Counted from the first letter of the stretch, positions 8,121 to 19,839 are shown. The stretch: DNA of 64,000 nucleotides from Friedmanniella luteola (GCF_900105065.1 NZ_LT629749.1:1302001-1366000), one strand, 5' to 3'. Notes: a model not told the origin generated them from the sequence alone. A program made the numbers and translations.

Positions 8121-9061
8121 CCGTCCCGGTGCTCGCCCCCGTCCAGACGTCGTCACGGCTGCGGCGGGTGTCCCAGGTCGCGGCCCTGGTCACCCTGGTC
8201 CTGTTCGTGCTGCTGCTCGTCGCCCCGGGCGCGCTGGCCCACACCCCGCCGAACACGACCACGGACGCCTTCCTGGCCCCGCCCAGCGGGGACCACTGGT
8301 TCGGCACCGACCAGCTCGGCCGCGACGTCCTCAGCCGCACCGTCTTCGGAGCCCGCCCGGTCCTGCTGGCCAGCCTGCTCGGGGTGCTGGTGGCCATGGC
8401 CGCCGGCGTCGCGGTGGGGATCGTGGCCGGGACGGCGCCGCGCTGGCTGAACGCCGTGCTGATGCGCGCCGTCGACGTGCTGCTCGCCCTGCCCGTGCTG
8501 CTGATCGCCCTCATCCTGATCGCGACGGCCGGCTCGGGCATCCGGAGCATCGTCGCGGCGATCGCGGTGGCGTTCGCCCCGGGGTTCGCCCGGGTCGTGG
8601 AGGCGTCGGTCCGCAAGCTGCGGACGGCGGAGTACGTCGAGGCGTCGCAGGTCTTCGGCTCGACCGGGCTGCGGACGGCCGTCCGGCACCTGCTGCCCAA
8701 CCTGATGACCGAGGTGGTGGTGCTCGGCAGCAGCGCCGTCGGCTGGGCCGTGCTGACCGCCACCACGCTCAGCTTCCTCGGGCTGGGCGTCGAGCTGCCC
8801 GCCCCCGACTGGGGCAGCGACCTCGCGGCCGGCGCCACCAGCCTCTCGACCGCCTGGTGGCTCTCCAGCTTCCCCGGGCTGGCCATCACGCTCACGATCC
8901 TGCTCGCCAACTTCAGCGGCGACTACCTGATGGGGGCCCTCGACCCCCGCGAGGGTGTCCGGCTGCGGCAGGGCGTGCGCACCTTCCTGGGCAACCGGGC
9001 GCCGCGGGTCGTGCCGCCGGCGACCGCGACGGCCACCACGACGAACGGAGCAGCACGATGA
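8117..9061 (+). CDS. ABC transporter permease, DppC/OppC type
   Basis: This is the second permease subunit (314 residues). After an N-terminal anchor it has the conserved periplasmic entry [22 protein letters not shown] (read with a short break) and an EAA loop in [23 protein letters not shown]. The C-terminus [10 protein letters not shown] is typical. The ATG overlaps the previous stop (ATGA), and the stop overlaps the start of the ATPase gene, showing tight translational coupling across the operon. Confidence 0.92.
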   Translation: MTVPVLAPVQTSSRLRRVSQVAALVTLVLFVLLLVAPGALAHTPPNTTTDAFLAPPSGDHWFGTDQLGRDVLSRTVFGARPVLLASLLGVLVAMAAGVAVGIVAGTAPRWLNAVLMRAVDVLLALPVLLIALILIATAGSGIRSIVAAIAVAFAPGFARVVEASVRKLRTAEYVEASQVFGSTGLRTAVRHLLPNLMTEVVVLGSSAVGWAVLTATTLSFLGLGVELPAPDWGSDLAAGATSLSTAWWLSSFPGLAITLTILLANFSGDYLMGALDPREGVRLRQGVRTFLGNRAPRVVPPATATATTTNGAAR

Positions 9062-11121
9062 GCCTGCTGGAGGTCCGCGGGCTGCGGACCGAGATCGCCA
9101 CCCGGACGGGTCGGGTCCGCCCCGTCGACGACGTCTCCTTCTCCCTCGAGGCCGGTGAGACCCTGGGCCTGGTGGGGGAGTCCGGCTCGGGCAAGACCAT
9201 GACCGGCATGTCGCTGATCCGGCTGCTGCCCCCGGGCGGCGCGGTCGTCGGCGGGTCGGTCCGCTTCGACGGCGTCGAGCTCACCGAGCTGGACGACGCG
9301 GGGATCCGGCGGCTGCGGGGCAACGAGATCGCCATGGTGTCGCAGGACCCGATGACCTCCCTGAACCCCACCCGGACCATCGGCAGCCAGCTGCGCGAGG
9401 CCTACCGGATCCACACCGGCGCCTCCCGCCCGGCCGCGGACGCGCGGGCGGTCGAGGTGCTCCACCTGGTCGGCATGCCGCGACCGCGCGAGCGCCTGGG
9501 GGCCTACCCGCACCAGCTCTCCGGCGGCATGCGGCAGCGGGTGATGATCGCCCTCGGGCTCGTCTGCGAGCCCAAGCTGCTGATCGCGGACGAGCCGACC
9601 ACGGCGCTCGACGTGTCCATCCAGGCGCAGATCCTCGAGCTGCTCGACGACCTCAAGGCCCGGCTGTCGATGGCGGTGCTGCTGGTCACCCACGACCTCG
9701 GTGTGATCGCCGGGCACGCGGACCGGGTGGCGGTGATGTACGGCGGCCGGGTGGTCGAGGAGGCGACCACCCCGGCGCTCTTCGGCGACGCGCGGCACCG
9801 GTACAGCGAGGCGCTGTTCGAGTCGATGCCCACCCTCGACCTCGACCCCGAGGCCGACCTCGCCACCATCCCCGGCATCCCGCCGCGTCTGGTGGGGCTC
9901 GGTCCGGGCTGCCGGTTCGCGCCGCGGTGCCGCTTCGCGCAGGACGACTGCCGGACCCTCGACCCGGTGCTGGACGAGGTGGCTCCCGGGCACGCCCACG
10001 CCTGCTTCCACCCGCGGGAGGGCGGTGCCGCCGAGCCGACTGGCCGGACGCTGCGGCAGCGCCCCGAGCGGCCCGACCGGGAGCGGGCGGCCCCGGTGGC
10101 GGAGCTGTTCGAGGTGCACAAGCGCTTCGCGCTCAGGTCGGACCGGCTCTTCGGGCCCGCCCGGAGGGTGCACGCCGTCTCGGGGGTCAGCCTGGTGGTG
10201 AACGCCGGGGAGACCCTGGGGATCGTGGGGGAGTCCGGCTGCGGCAAGACCACCATCGGGCGGATGCTGGTCGGCCTCGAGGGGCCGACCGAGGGTGCGG
10301 TGTCCTTCGAGGGCCGCACGTTCACGGGGATGTCCAAGCGCGAGTTCCGGGAGCGTCGGCGCGACGTCCAGATGATGTTCCAGGACTCCGCCGCGGCCCT
10401 CGACCCGCGGATGACGGTCGAGGCGCTGGTCGCCGAGCCGATGGCCGCACAGGGCGTCGGCAGCCGGGCCGAGCGTCGTGCGGTGGTGGCGGAGCTGCTG
10501 GAGGCGGTCGGCCTGGGCGCGGACTCCGGGGCGCGCTACGCCCACGAGTTCTCCGGCGGCCAGCGGCAGCGGATCGCGATGGCCCGGGCCCTGGCCCTGC
10601 GGCCACGGATCATCGTCGCCGACGAGCCCGTCTCGGCCCTCGACGTGTCCGTGCAGGCGCAGATCCTCAACCTGATGCGCTCCCTCCAGGACCGCTACGG
10701 GCTCACCTACGTCGTCATCTCCCACGACCTCTCGCTGCTCAAGTACCTGGCCGACCGGATCGGGGTGATGTACCTCGGCAAGCTGGTCGAGCTGGGCACC
10801 AGCGAGGAGGTCTACCGTGCCCCGCGGCACCCCTACACGGCCGGCCTGATCGCCTCCATCCCCGTCCCCGACCCCGCGCGGGAGCGGCGGACCGCCTCAG
10901 CACCACTCGGCGGGGAGCTGCCCTCAGCCGTCGACCCGCCCAGCGGCTGCCGCTTCCGCACCCGGTGCCCCCGGGCCACCGAGGTGTGCGCCGTGCAGAC
11001 CCCGCCGCTCGCCCCGGCCGACGACCTGCACGCGGTGGCCTGCCACCATCCCCTCACCGGGTCCGACCCGGTCGCCCCCGAGCTCGAGCTCGAGCCCGCG
11101 CAGAGAACAGGACCTGCATGA
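9058..11121 (+). CDS. Fused dual ATPase of the peptide-type ABC transporter (DppD-DppF in one chain)
   Basis: One 687-residue protein carries both ATPase modules that most dipeptide/oligopeptide transporters encode separately. Module 1: Walker A GESGSGKT near residue 40, signature LSGGMRQR near 155, Walker [13 protein letters not shown] near 176, then an oligopeptide-transport C-terminal element with the Cys cluster [14 protein letters not shown] near 285. Module 2: GESGCGKT near 391, FSGGQRQR near 498, [12 protein letters not shown] near 520, and a second Cys-rich tail [14 protein letters not shown]. Both sites look catalytically intact. Translation is coupled to the permease (ATGA) and to the amidase downstream. 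Confidence 0.93.
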   Translation: MSLLEVRGLRTEIATRTGRVRPVDDVSFSLEAGETLGLVGESGSGKTMTGMSLIRLLPPGGAVVGGSVRFDGVELTELDDAGIRRLRGNEIAMVSQDPMTSLNPTRTIGSQLREAYRIHTGASRPAADARAVEVLHLVGMPRPRERLGAYPHQLSGGMRQRVMIALGLVCEPKLLIADEPTTALDVSIQAQILELLDDLKARLSMAVLLVTHDLGVIAGHADRVAVMYGGRVVEEATTPALFGDARHRYSEALFESMPTLDLDPEADLATIPGIPPRLVGLGPGCRFAPRCRFAQDDCRTLDPVLDEVAPGHAHACFHPREGGAAEPTGRTLRQRPERPDRERAAPVAELFEVHKRFALRSDRLFGPARRVHAVSGVSLVVNAGETLGIVGESGCGKTTIGRMLVGLEGPTEGAVSFEGRTFTGMSKREFRERRRDVQMMFQDSAAALDPRMTVEALVAEPMAAQGVGSRAERRAVVAELLEAVGLGADSGARYAHEFSGGQRQRIAMARALALRPRIIVADEPVSALDVSVQAQILNLMRSLQDRYGLTYVVISHDLSLLKYLADRIGVMYLGKLVELGTSEEVYRAPRHPYTAGLIASIPVPDPARERRTASAPLGGELPSAVDPPSGCRFRTRCPRATEVCAVQTPPLAPADDLHAVACHHPLTGSDPVAPELELEPAQRTGPA

Positions 11122-12065
11122 CCACCAGCCTCGACCCGACCGCCTCGGCCGTCCGGCTCGACCCCAGCGCCGACACCACCGCCGACGTCTTCTCCGCCGC
11201 CCACGCGCCCGTGCTGACGGTGGACGCCGGCACCCGGCTCACCGTGCGCTCGCTCGACGCGTCCGGCTACCTGGCCCCGCAGGAGCACCCGGGCCAGGAG
11301 CAGCCGAAGCTGCACCCCGACGGCCGCGGGCACTGCCTCACGGGCCCGATCGCCGTGCGCGGGGCCCGGCCCGGCCAGATGCTCGCCCTCCACCTGCACG
11401 CGCTGCGCCCCGACCCGTGGGGCTGGACGGTCGCCGCGGCCCTCGACACCCCGGTCAGCCGACGGCTCGGCCTGGCGGACGGGCCGCCGGCCTGGCTGCT
11501 GTGGGCCCTCGACGCCGACGCGGGGACCGGTCGCGAGACCCGCGGCTTCGTCCGCGACCTCGCCCCGTTCCTCGGGGTGATGGGGGTGGCGCCCGCCGAG
11601 CCGGGGGAGCACTCGACCATCCCGCCGCGGGCGGGCAGCGGGGGCAACATCGACTGCAAGGAGCTCGTCGCCGGCTCGACGCTGTACCTGCCCGTCGCGG
11701 TGCCCGAGGCGCTGCTCTACCTCGGCGACGGCCACGCCGCGCAGGGCGACGGCGAGGTGGGCGGCACGGCGGTCGAGTGCCCGATGACCACCGAGCTGAC
11801 CGTCGAGCTGGTGGACGACCGCCCCCTCCCCGGCGTGCACGCCGAGACCCCGGCCGGGCTCGTCACCTTCGGCTTCGACGCCGACCTCAACGTCGCCACC
11901 GGCGACGCCCTCGACGCGATGGTGCTCTGGATGGCCGGGCGCTACGCGGTCGACAAGGCGACGGCGCTGGCGCTGGCCAGCACCGTCGTCGACCTGCGGG
12001 TCACCCAGGTCGCCAACCAGACGTGGGGCGTGCACGCCGTCCTGCCCACGGGCAGCCTGCGGTGA
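11118..12065 (+). CDS. Acetamidase/formamidase family protein
   Basis: Members hydrolyse short amides (formamide, acetamide and relatives) to the acid and ammonia. The 315-residue protein has the family blocks GHCLTGPIAVRGARPGQML, the AGSGGNIDCKEL loop and VGGTAVECPMTTELTVEL, all expected for the FmdA/AmdA fold, plus a C-terminal VTQVANQTWGVHAVLP. Length is near the usual 310-340. It is coupled to the transporter by ATGA overlap and to the next hydrolase by GTGA. The context suggests uptake of an amide or amide-bearing peptide followed by hydrolysis; the true substrate cannot be read from sequence. Confidence 0.88.
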   Translation: MTTSLDPTASAVRLDPSADTTADVFSAAHAPVLTVDAGTRLTVRSLDASGYLAPQEHPGQEQPKLHPDGRGHCLTGPIAVRGARPGQMLALHLHALRPDPWGWTVAAALDTPVSRRLGLADGPPAWLLWALDADAGTGRETRGFVRDLAPFLGVMGVAPAEPGEHSTIPPRAGSGGNIDCKELVAGSTLYLPVAVPEALLYLGDGHAAQGDGEVGGTAVECPMTTELTVELVDDRPLPGVHAETPAGLVTFGFDADLNVATGDALDAMVLWMAGRYAVDKATALALASTVVDLRVTQVANQTWGVHAVLPTGSLR

Positions 12066-13075
12066 GCTGGCCGGTCAGTGGCGGACGGTTCGCGCTGGGC
12101 GACCTGCCGGTCGAGCTCGGCGGCACGATCCGCGGTGCGGAGCTGGCCTGGCAGGCGCACGGGACGCTGAACGCCGCTCGGGACAACGTCATCGTCTACC
12201 CGTGCAGCTACGGCGCCGACCACGACGACCTCGCCTGGTTGATCGGACCCGACGGCGTCCTGGACCCGCACCGCTGGTTCGTCGTGGTGCCGGACATGTT
12301 CTCCAACGGTCTCTCGTCCTCGGCGGCCGACGACCCGGCGTTCCCGGCCGTCGTGACGCTGGCCGACAACGTGCGGGCGCAGCACCGGCTGCTCACCGAG
12401 CACCTCGGCGTCACCGGGGTGGCCTGCGCCTACGGCTTCTCCATGGGTGCCGGCCAGGCCTACCACTGGGCTGCGCTGTACCCGGAGCTGGTGCGGCGCG
12501 CGGTGGTGGTCTGCGGGAGCGCTCGCACCGCCGTGCACAACCAGGTGTTCCTGTCGGGGCTGCTGCGGGTGCTCGAGGCGGCGCCCGAGCACCTCGGCGG
12601 TGGCCGCTTCTCCGCCCAGCCCGCGGCGGCGGTCAAGGCCTTCGCGCACGTCTACGCCGGCTGGGGGCTGAGCCAGGACTTCTACCGGGCCGGGCTGCAC
12701 GAGACCGTGCTGGGGGCCCCGGACCTCGACACCTACCTGCGCACGGACTGGGAGGACTCCTTCGCCACCTCCCGGGCCGCGAACCTCTACGCGCAGGCCC
12801 GGACCTGGGCCGAGGCCGACATCAGCCGCGGCGACTCCTCCGGCGGCGACCTGCCCGCGGCGCTGGCGTCGATCCAGGCGTCGGTGCTGCTCCTGCCGGG
12901 TGAGACCGACCTCTACTTCCGGGTCGCGGACAGCGAGGCCGAGCTGGCGCACCTGCGCGACGGCGCGCTGCACCCCATCCCCAGCATCTGGGGGCACCGT
13001 GCGGGCAACCCGCGGACGAACCCGGAGGACCTCGCCTTCCTCCGGCGTGAGGTGCGCGCCTGGCTGGAGCGCTGA
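12062..13075 (+). CDS. MetX-like alpha/beta-hydrolase fold protein
   Basis: The protein (337 residues) resembles the homoserine acetyltransferase branch of the alpha/beta-hydrolase superfamily. The nucleophile elbow is GFSMGAGQAYHWA, with Ser in GxSxG; the acid is probably Asp in LLPGETDLYF; the His lies in WGHRAGNP. The segment DNVIVYPCSYGADHDDLAWLI replaces the classical N-terminal motif of true MetX. It sits last in the operon after the amidase, with its GTG overlapping the previous stop. I read it as a hydrolase or acyltransferase acting on the imported compound, not as a methionine gene. Its last three codons form one arm of a perfect inverted repeat with the convergent gene. Confidence 0.8.
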   Translation: MSWPVSGGRFALGDLPVELGGTIRGAELAWQAHGTLNAARDNVIVYPCSYGADHDDLAWLIGPDGVLDPHRWFVVVPDMFSNGLSSSAADDPAFPAVVTLADNVRAQHRLLTEHLGVTGVACAYGFSMGAGQAYHWAALYPELVRRAVVVCGSARTAVHNQVFLSGLLRVLEAAPEHLGGGRFSAQPAAAVKAFAHVYAGWGLSQDFYRAGLHETVLGAPDLDTYLRTDWEDSFATSRAANLYAQARTWAEADISRGDSSGGDLPAALASIQASVLLLPGETDLYFRVADSEAELAHLRDGALHPIPSIWGHRAGNPRTNPEDLAFLRREVRAWLER

Positions 13076-13090
13076 CCCCGCTCAGCGCTC
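13067..13090. terminator. Bidirectional stem-loop formed by two convergent stop regions
   Basis: GAGCGCTGA (13067-13075) and TCAGCGCTC (13082-13090) are perfect complements around the 6-bp loop CCCCGC. Each arm is the final Glu-Arg-stop of one of the two convergent genes. There is no T-run on either side. Confidence 0.45.
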
Positions 13091-14650
13091 GACCAGCCCG
13101 GCCCCGAACCGCTCCGGGGCGATCAGCGGCCGGACGGTCCGCTCGACCGCGCCGCGGCTGAAGGCCCGCCGGACGACGTCGTGGCCGGCGACGTTCCCGA
13201 TCGCGCCCAGCACCATGGCCTGGTCGAGGGAGAGGTAGCGCCGGGCCACGGTGCCCGAGCCGACGGCCACGGCGTCGTAGAAGCCGCCGTCGCCGTAGAC
13301 GTCGAGCTCGCGCTCCATCTTCTGCAGGTTCGCGAGAGCCTGACGGGGCTCGTGCTGCATCGCCAGGAAGGACGCGTGCGGCGTGACCACGCCGTCGCCG
13401 TAGTCCGGGGTCGGGTTCGTCGCGGGTCGGGTGGTGCCGAAGCCGACGTCGGCGTTCGTCCTCTCGACGTCGGAGAAGTAGCCGTCGGGGTTCATCCCGA
13501 TCGCGTCGACGCCGTACTCCCGGTACCCGCCACCGGGCTGGCTGGCGGGGGAGAAGCCCCAGTAGCCGTAGCCGGCCTCCTCGAGACCGTGCTCGCGGTG
13601 CGCGCGCACGGTCAGCGGGTGGTTGACGCCCCAGGAGCGGGGCGCCCAGCGCGCCTCGGGCACGAACACGTCGGGCATCAGCGCCTCGAACATCGAGCCG
13701 CCCCAGCCGGGCACGACCCGCAGACCGCGGTAGGTGTAGGCGCCCTCGAACACGTCGAGGCCGCGGTAGCGCCGGGTGCGGCCGACGGGCCGCTGCTCCT
13801 GCCAGTCGCGGTCCAGCGGCAGCACCCGCCAGGTCGCGTAGTAGTGCTCGGGCGGCACCTGCCCGCGGGCGATGGCGATGTAGGAGGCGATCCGGGTCTC
13901 CGAGACCGTGGTGTCGTAGTAGTTGGGCGTGAACCAGACGGGGTGCTCGGTCCCCGGCAGGGTGCCGGGCACCGAGGCGCCGGCCGGCTCGGCGTCCCAG
14001 AAGCCGCCGCGGAGCAGACCTGACCCCAGGTCGCCGTGGTCGGCGGGCCGGGGGTCGTAGAACGCCCCGAAGTCCATCCGGCGGAGCAGCCGGCCCGCCT
14101 GCGCCGCCACCGCCGGCTCGGCGCGGCGCACCACCATCAGCCCCGCCGCCAGCCAGCCGTTGTCCACGCTGGAGAGGAACGGGTCGACGCGGTTGCCGTC
14201 GGTGGGCCAGCGGGTCAGCACCTCACCGGTCGCCTCGTCGTACCAGTTGTAGAACATCCCGCTGGGCGCGTGGTGGCGCAGGCCCGCCAGGCTCTCGAGC
14301 GTCTGCGCGATCCGGTGCACGCCCTCCGGCCGCCCGACCAGGCCCAGCTCGAGCGCGACGACGGTGCTCCACAGGTAGCCGCCGATGTTGGTGGGCGAGG
14401 TGTAGCCGCTGCGGAGCGGGTCGGTCACCGGGCCCTCGATGTTGTCGGCGGTGAGGCCGGTGCCCTCGTCGGTCATCGCGACCATCGAGCGCCAGGTGTC
14501 GCCGGCCCACCGCCGCAGCGGGTAGCCCGGTCGGGGCCGGGAGCGGGCGGTCGCCGGCGGCGGGGTGACGACCCCGCCGCCGGCGAGGGCAGCGGTGCCC
14601 GTGGCGGCGAGGCCCCCGGCCAGCAGGTGGCGGCGCGACAGCATGGTCAT
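13082..14650 (-). CDS. Tat-exported glucoamylase-family (DUF3131/GH144-like) protein
   Basis: This is a 522-residue exported protein. The N-terminus SRRHLLAGGLAATG is a clear twin-arginine signal. The mature part is rich in aromatic and acidic residues typical of an (alpha/alpha)6-barrel glycosidase: TSPTNIGGYLWSTVVALELG, HHAPSGMFYNWYDEATGE, SSVDNGWLAAGLMVV, WGGSMFEALMPDVF, and YGYWGFSPASQPGGGYREYG near residue 365. These blocks match the putative glucoamylase/beta-1,2-glucanase-related family. The substrate is unknown; an exported glucan hydrolase is likely. It has no companion carbohydrate genes here. GAGGGAG lies upstream of ATG 14650; a second in-frame ATG follows two codons later. Confidence 0.75.
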   Translation of the reverse strand: MTMLSRRHLLAGGLAATGTAALAGGGVVTPPPATARSRPRPGYPLRRWAGDTWRSMVAMTDEGTGLTADNIEGPVTDPLRSGYTSPTNIGGYLWSTVVALELGLVGRPEGVHRIAQTLESLAGLRHHAPSGMFYNWYDEATGEVLTRWPTDGNRVDPFLSSVDNGWLAAGLMVVRRAEPAVAAQAGRLLRRMDFGAFYDPRPADHGDLGSGLLRGGFWDAEPAGASVPGTLPGTEHPVWFTPNYYDTTVSETRIASYIAIARGQVPPEHYYATWRVLPLDRDWQEQRPVGRTRRYRGLDVFEGAYTYRGLRVVPGWGGSMFEALMPDVFVPEARWAPRSWGVNHPLTVRAHREHGLEEAGYGYWGFSPASQPGGGYREYGVDAIGMNPDGYFSDVERTNADVGFGTTRPATNPTPDYGDGVVTPHASFLAMQHEPRQALANLQKMERELDVYGDGGFYDAVAVGSGTVARRYLSLDQAMVLGAIGNVAGHDVVRRAFSRGAVERTVRPLIAPERFGAGLVER

Positions 14651-14937
14651 GGTGAACTCCCTCGTCCTCCCGGTGCCGGCCCGGCCGGCCTGACGTCGCC
14701 GAGGCTAGCGGAGCGGTCTGACACCGCGGCGGGCTGATCCGGGCCGCCGGCGGCGCGGCACGGGCGGGCCGGCCCGCGCCCCGAGCGCGGGAGGATTCGT
14801 GCGCCCCGGGCGGTCCTGGTAAGTTTGGCCACGCCGTTTGATCGGCCGCGGACCACCAAGAGCTCCCCCTCACACCGAGTGAACCCCGGACGACGGGACC
14901 CGGGAGCGCCGCGCAACGGGAAACCGAAGGAGAGAAC

Positions 14938-15207
14938 GTGGCTTTTGACGCTGCCATCAAGAAGCAGACCATCGACGAGTTCGCCACCCACGAAGGTGAC
15001 ACGGGTTCTCCCGAGGTGCAGGTCGCGGTCCTCACCCGGCGCATCGCGCACCTGACCGAGCACCTGAAGGAGCACAAGCACGACCACCACAGCCGTCGTG
15101 GCCTGATGCTCCTGGTCGGCCAGCGCCGCCGTCTGCTCAACTACGTGGCCAAGACCGACATCAACCGCTACCGGACGCTCATCGAGCGGCTCGGCCTGCG
15201 TCGCTGA
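14938..15207 (+). CDS. rpsO: 30S ribosomal protein S15
   Basis: S15 binds the 16S rRNA central domain early in 30S assembly. All 89 residues match the family, including the core [20 protein letters not shown], the [14 protein letters not shown] basic loop and the ending [15 protein letters not shown] at 14938 follows GAAGGAGAG. As in most bacteria it precedes pnp, here with a 359-bp structured gap. The 287 bp upstream hold no other gene; TAAGTT at 14820-14825 is a weak -10 candidate. Confidence 0.97.
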   Translation: MAFDAAIKKQTIDEFATHEGDTGSPEVQVAVLTRRIAHLTEHLKEHKHDHHSRRGLMLLVGQRRRLLNYVAKTDINRYRTLIERLGLRR

Positions 15208-15215
15208 CGTGAGCG

Positions 15216-15255
15216 GAGCGGTCCTCCGCGCCCCCCGGGGCGGGCAGGGCCGCTC
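15216..15255 (+). terminator. Hairpin after rpsO
   Basis: GAGCGGTCC (15216-15224) pairs with GGGCCGCTC (15247-15255), and the interior GCCCC/GGGGC forms a second stem. It has no U-run. It may act as a 3' stabiliser, RNase III substrate or partial terminator between rpsO and pnp. Confidence 0.5.
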
Positions 15256-15362
15256 CCCTGCAGCACGGTCAGCACCGCACCACCACAACTGAACAGTCCG
15301 ACATCACCCGCTGAATCGCATCCCGCACGCACTCGACGCGGAGAGCTTCGGTCCTCGGTAGT

Positions 15363-15437
15363 GGTCTTCGGGTCCGCCGGCCCCGTGCCGGCGCGCAGGT
15401 CGTCACCTGCCCGACCCGCGGACCTCGATCGAAGACC
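15363..15437 (+). ncRNA. Structured pnp leader, probable Actino-pnp RNA motif
   Basis: The outer helix is formed by GGTCTTCG (15363-15370) with CGAAGACC (15430-15437) and, stacked inside with a short bulge on the 3' side, GGTCCGC (15371-15377) with GCGGACC (15418-15424). Within it sit two short hairpins: one from CCGG repeats near 15377-15392 and GCAGGT/ACCTGC (15395-15410, loop CGTC). The location (5' leader of pnp in an actinobacterium) and the multibranch shape fit the published Actino-pnp motif, thought to be a cis-regulatory RNA. I assign this by position and shape, not by a covariance search. Confidence 0.6.
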
Positions 15438-15446
15438 GGCCTCCCA

Positions 15447-15482
15447 CTGCTCCGGGGGAGCAGGGCCTCGTGGCACGAGGCC
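15447..15482 (+). promoter_or_regulatory. Two tandem hairpins in the pnp leader
   Basis: CTGCTCC/GGAGCAG (15447-15463, loop GGG) is immediately followed by GGCCTCG/CGAGGCC (15464-15482, loop TGGCA). Together with the motif upstream they make the 5' leader of pnp almost fully paired, as expected for a double-stranded RNase III target that controls PNPase level. Confidence 0.5.
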
Positions 15483-15566
15483 GTCGAGCAGCCGCCGTCA
15501 GGCGACAGGTGTGCGGGACGATCCACACCTCCGGTGGGCCCAGGGCCTGCCACAGAAAGGAATCCC

Positions 15567-17762
15567 GTGGAGGGACCTGAACTGCACGTCACCGAGGCCG
15601 TCATCGACAACGGCGCCCTCGGCAAGCACGTCGTCCGTTTCGAGTCGGGCCTGCTGGCCCGTCAGGCCGCCGGTTCGGCCGCCGTCTACCTCGACGACGA
15701 CACCATGCTCCTCGCGGCCACCACGGCCCAGAGCAAGCCGCGCGACGCCATCGACTTCTTCCCGCTGACCGTGGACGTCGAGGAGCGGATGTACGCCGCC
15801 GGGCGCATCCCCGGCTCGTTCTTCCGCCGCGAGGGCCGCCCGTCCGAGGGCGCCATCCTCACCTGCCGGCTGATCGACCGCCCGCTGCGCCCCTGCTTCG
15901 TCAAGGGCCTGCGCAACGAGGTCCAGGTCGTCGTCACCGTCATGGCGCTGAACCCGAACAAGACCTACGACGTCGTCGCCATCAACGCGGCCTCGATGTC
16001 CACCCAGCTGGCCGGCCTGCCGTTCACCGGCCCGATCGGCGGCGTCCGCGTCGCGCTGATCGGTGACCAGTGGGTCGGCTTCCCCGACGTCGACCAGCTC
16101 GGGGAGTCCACCTTCGACATGGTCGTGGCCGGCCGCGTGCTCGCCGACGGCGACGTCGCGATCATGATGGTCGAGGCCGAGTCGACGGCGCAGACCTGGG
16201 ACCTGGTCCGCAGCGGGAAGACCGCGCCGACCGAGGAGGTCGTCGCCTCCGGTCTCGAGGCCGCGAAGCCGTTCATCAAGGCCCTGTGCGACGCGCAGGC
16301 CGAGCTGGCGACGCACTTCCCCAAGACCACGGCGGAGTTCCCGATCTTCGCGGACTACCAGGACGACGTCTTCGCCGCCGTCTCCGAGACCGCGTCGGCC
16401 GAGCTGTCGCAGGTCATGTCGATCGCGGACAAGCAGGAGCGCGAGCAGGCCACCGACGCGCTCAAGGCGAAGCTCGTCGGCCAGCTCTCCGAGCAGTTCG
16501 CGGGTCGCGAGAAGGAGATCTCCGGTGCGTTCCGGGCGCTCACCAAGAAGCTCGTCCGGCAGAAGATCCTCACCGACCAGGTGCGCATCGACGGCCGTGG
16601 GCTGAGCGACATCCGGACCCTGTCCGCCGAGGTCGACGTGATCCCCCGCGTGCACGGCTCGGCGCTGTTCCAGCGTGGCGAGACCCAGATCCTCGGCGTC
16701 ACCACGCTGAACATGCTGGGCATGGAGCAGAAGCTCGACACGCTGGCGCCCGAGACCACCAAGCGCTACATGCACAACTACAACTTCCCGCCCTACTCCA
16801 CCGGTGAGACCGGTCGGGTCGGGTCGCCGAAGCGGCGCGAGATCGGCCACGGAGCGCTCGCCGAGCGCGCCCTGCTGCCCGTGCTGCCGACGCGCGAGGA
16901 GTTCCCCTACGCCATCCGCCAGGTCTCCGAGGCGCTCGGGTCCAACGGGTCCACCTCGATGGGCTCGGTCTGCGCGTCCACCCTCGGCCTGCTGAACGCC
17001 GGGGTGCCGCTGCGCGCTCCCGTCGCCGGCATCGCCATGGGCCTGGTCTCCGACACCGTCGACGGCGAGACGCGCTACGTCGCGCTGACCGACATCCTCG
17101 GGGCCGAGGACGCCATGGGCGACATGGACTTCAAGGTCGCCGGCACGCGGGACTTCATCACCGCCCTGCAGCTCGACACCAAGCTCGACGGCATCCCGGC
17201 CTCGGTCCTCGCCTCGGCGCTGAACCAGGCCAAGGACGCCCGGAACTCGATCCTCGACGTCATGAACGAGGCCATCGACGGACCGGACGAGATGAGCCTG
17301 TTCGCGCCGCGGATCATCACGATCCACATCCCCGTCGACAAGATCGGTGAGGTCATCGGCCCGAAGGGCAAGGTGATCAACCAGATCCAGGACGACACCG
17401 GTGCGCAGATCTCGATCGAGGACGACGGCACGATCTACGTCGGTGCGGACTCGGGCGACAAGGCCGAGGCGGCGCGGGCGCTGATCAACGCCATCGCCAA
17501 CCCGACCATGCCGGAGAAGGGCGAGCGGTACCTCGGCACCGTCGTCAAGATCACGGCCTTCGGCGCCTTCGTGTCGCTGCTGCCCGGCAAGGACGGCCTG
17601 CTGCACATCAGCAAGCTGCGCCCGCTGGCCGGTGGCGCGCGCGTCGACAACGTCGAGGACGTCGTCAGCGTCGGCCAGAAGATCCAGGTCGAGATCAACG
17701 AGATCGACGACCGGGGCAAGCTGTCGCTGGTCCCCGTCGTCGAGGAAGAGGCGTCGGTCTGA
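15567..17762 (+). CDS. pnp: Polynucleotide phosphorylase (PNPase)
   Basis: This is a 3'-5' phosphorolytic exoribonuclease that also adds tails; in actinobacteria it does polyadenylation-like tailing. The protein is 731 residues, the usual length. It has two RNase PH-like cores (the first with [20 protein letters not shown] and [20 protein letters not shown]; the second with [18 protein letters not shown] and [19 protein letters not shown]), then KH near residue 590 ([20 protein letters not shown]) and S1 near 650 ([20 protein letters not shown]). GTG at 15567 is preceded by GAAAGGAA and is preferred to a GTG at 15534 that adds non-conserved residues. Confidence 0.97.
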   Translation: MEGPELHVTEAVIDNGALGKHVVRFESGLLARQAAGSAAVYLDDDTMLLAATTAQSKPRDAIDFFPLTVDVEERMYAAGRIPGSFFRREGRPSEGAILTCRLIDRPLRPCFVKGLRNEVQVVVTVMALNPNKTYDVVAINAASMSTQLAGLPFTGPIGGVRVALIGDQWVGFPDVDQLGESTFDMVVAGRVLADGDVAIMMVEAESTAQTWDLVRSGKTAPTEEVVASGLEAAKPFIKALCDAQAELATHFPKTTAEFPIFADYQDDVFAAVSETASAELSQVMSIADKQEREQATDALKAKLVGQLSEQFAGREKEISGAFRALTKKLVRQKILTDQVRIDGRGLSDIRTLSAEVDVIPRVHGSALFQRGETQILGVTTLNMLGMEQKLDTLAPETTKRYMHNYNFPPYSTGETGRVGSPKRREIGHGALAERALLPVLPTREEFPYAIRQVSEALGSNGSTSMGSVCASTLGLLNAGVPLRAPVAGIAMGLVSDTVDGETRYVALTDILGAEDAMGDMDFKVAGTRDFITALQLDTKLDGIPASVLASALNQAKDARNSILDVMNEAIDGPDEMSLFAPRIITIHIPVDKIGEVIGPKGKVINQIQDDTGAQISIEDDGTIYVGADSGDKAEAARALINAIANPTMPEKGERYLGTVVKITAFGAFVSLLPGKDGLLHISKLRPLAGGARVDNVEDVVSVGQKIQVEINEIDDRGKLSLVPVVEEEASV

Positions 17763-17796
17763 GCCCCTCGGCCTCAGCTGCCGCCTCGCGGCGTCC

Positions 17797-17815
17797 CGCA
17801 CGGCGTCACCCCTTC

Positions 17816-17832
<17 letters not shown>
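17797..17832 (+). promoter_or_regulatory. 15-bp hairpin spanning the M16 peptidase start
   Basis: The left arm at 17797-17811 and right arm at 17818-17832 pair over 15 bp with a single T-G pair and a 6-nt loop CTTCGT. One candidate GTG start (17816) lies at the loop/right-arm edge and the other (17828) inside the right arm. Folding would hide translation initiation or cut the pnp-peptidase transcript. Confidence 0.65.

Positions 17833-19838
<2,006 letters not shown>

Positions 19839-19839
<1 letters not shown>

Noticed and set aside
12062-13075. Homoserine O-acetyltransferase (metX) for methionine synthesis
   Set aside because: The fold and elbow are MetX-like but the conserved N-terminal substrate motifs of true MetX are not seen, no metY/metB is close, and it is coupled to an amidase and transporter. 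I keep the general name.
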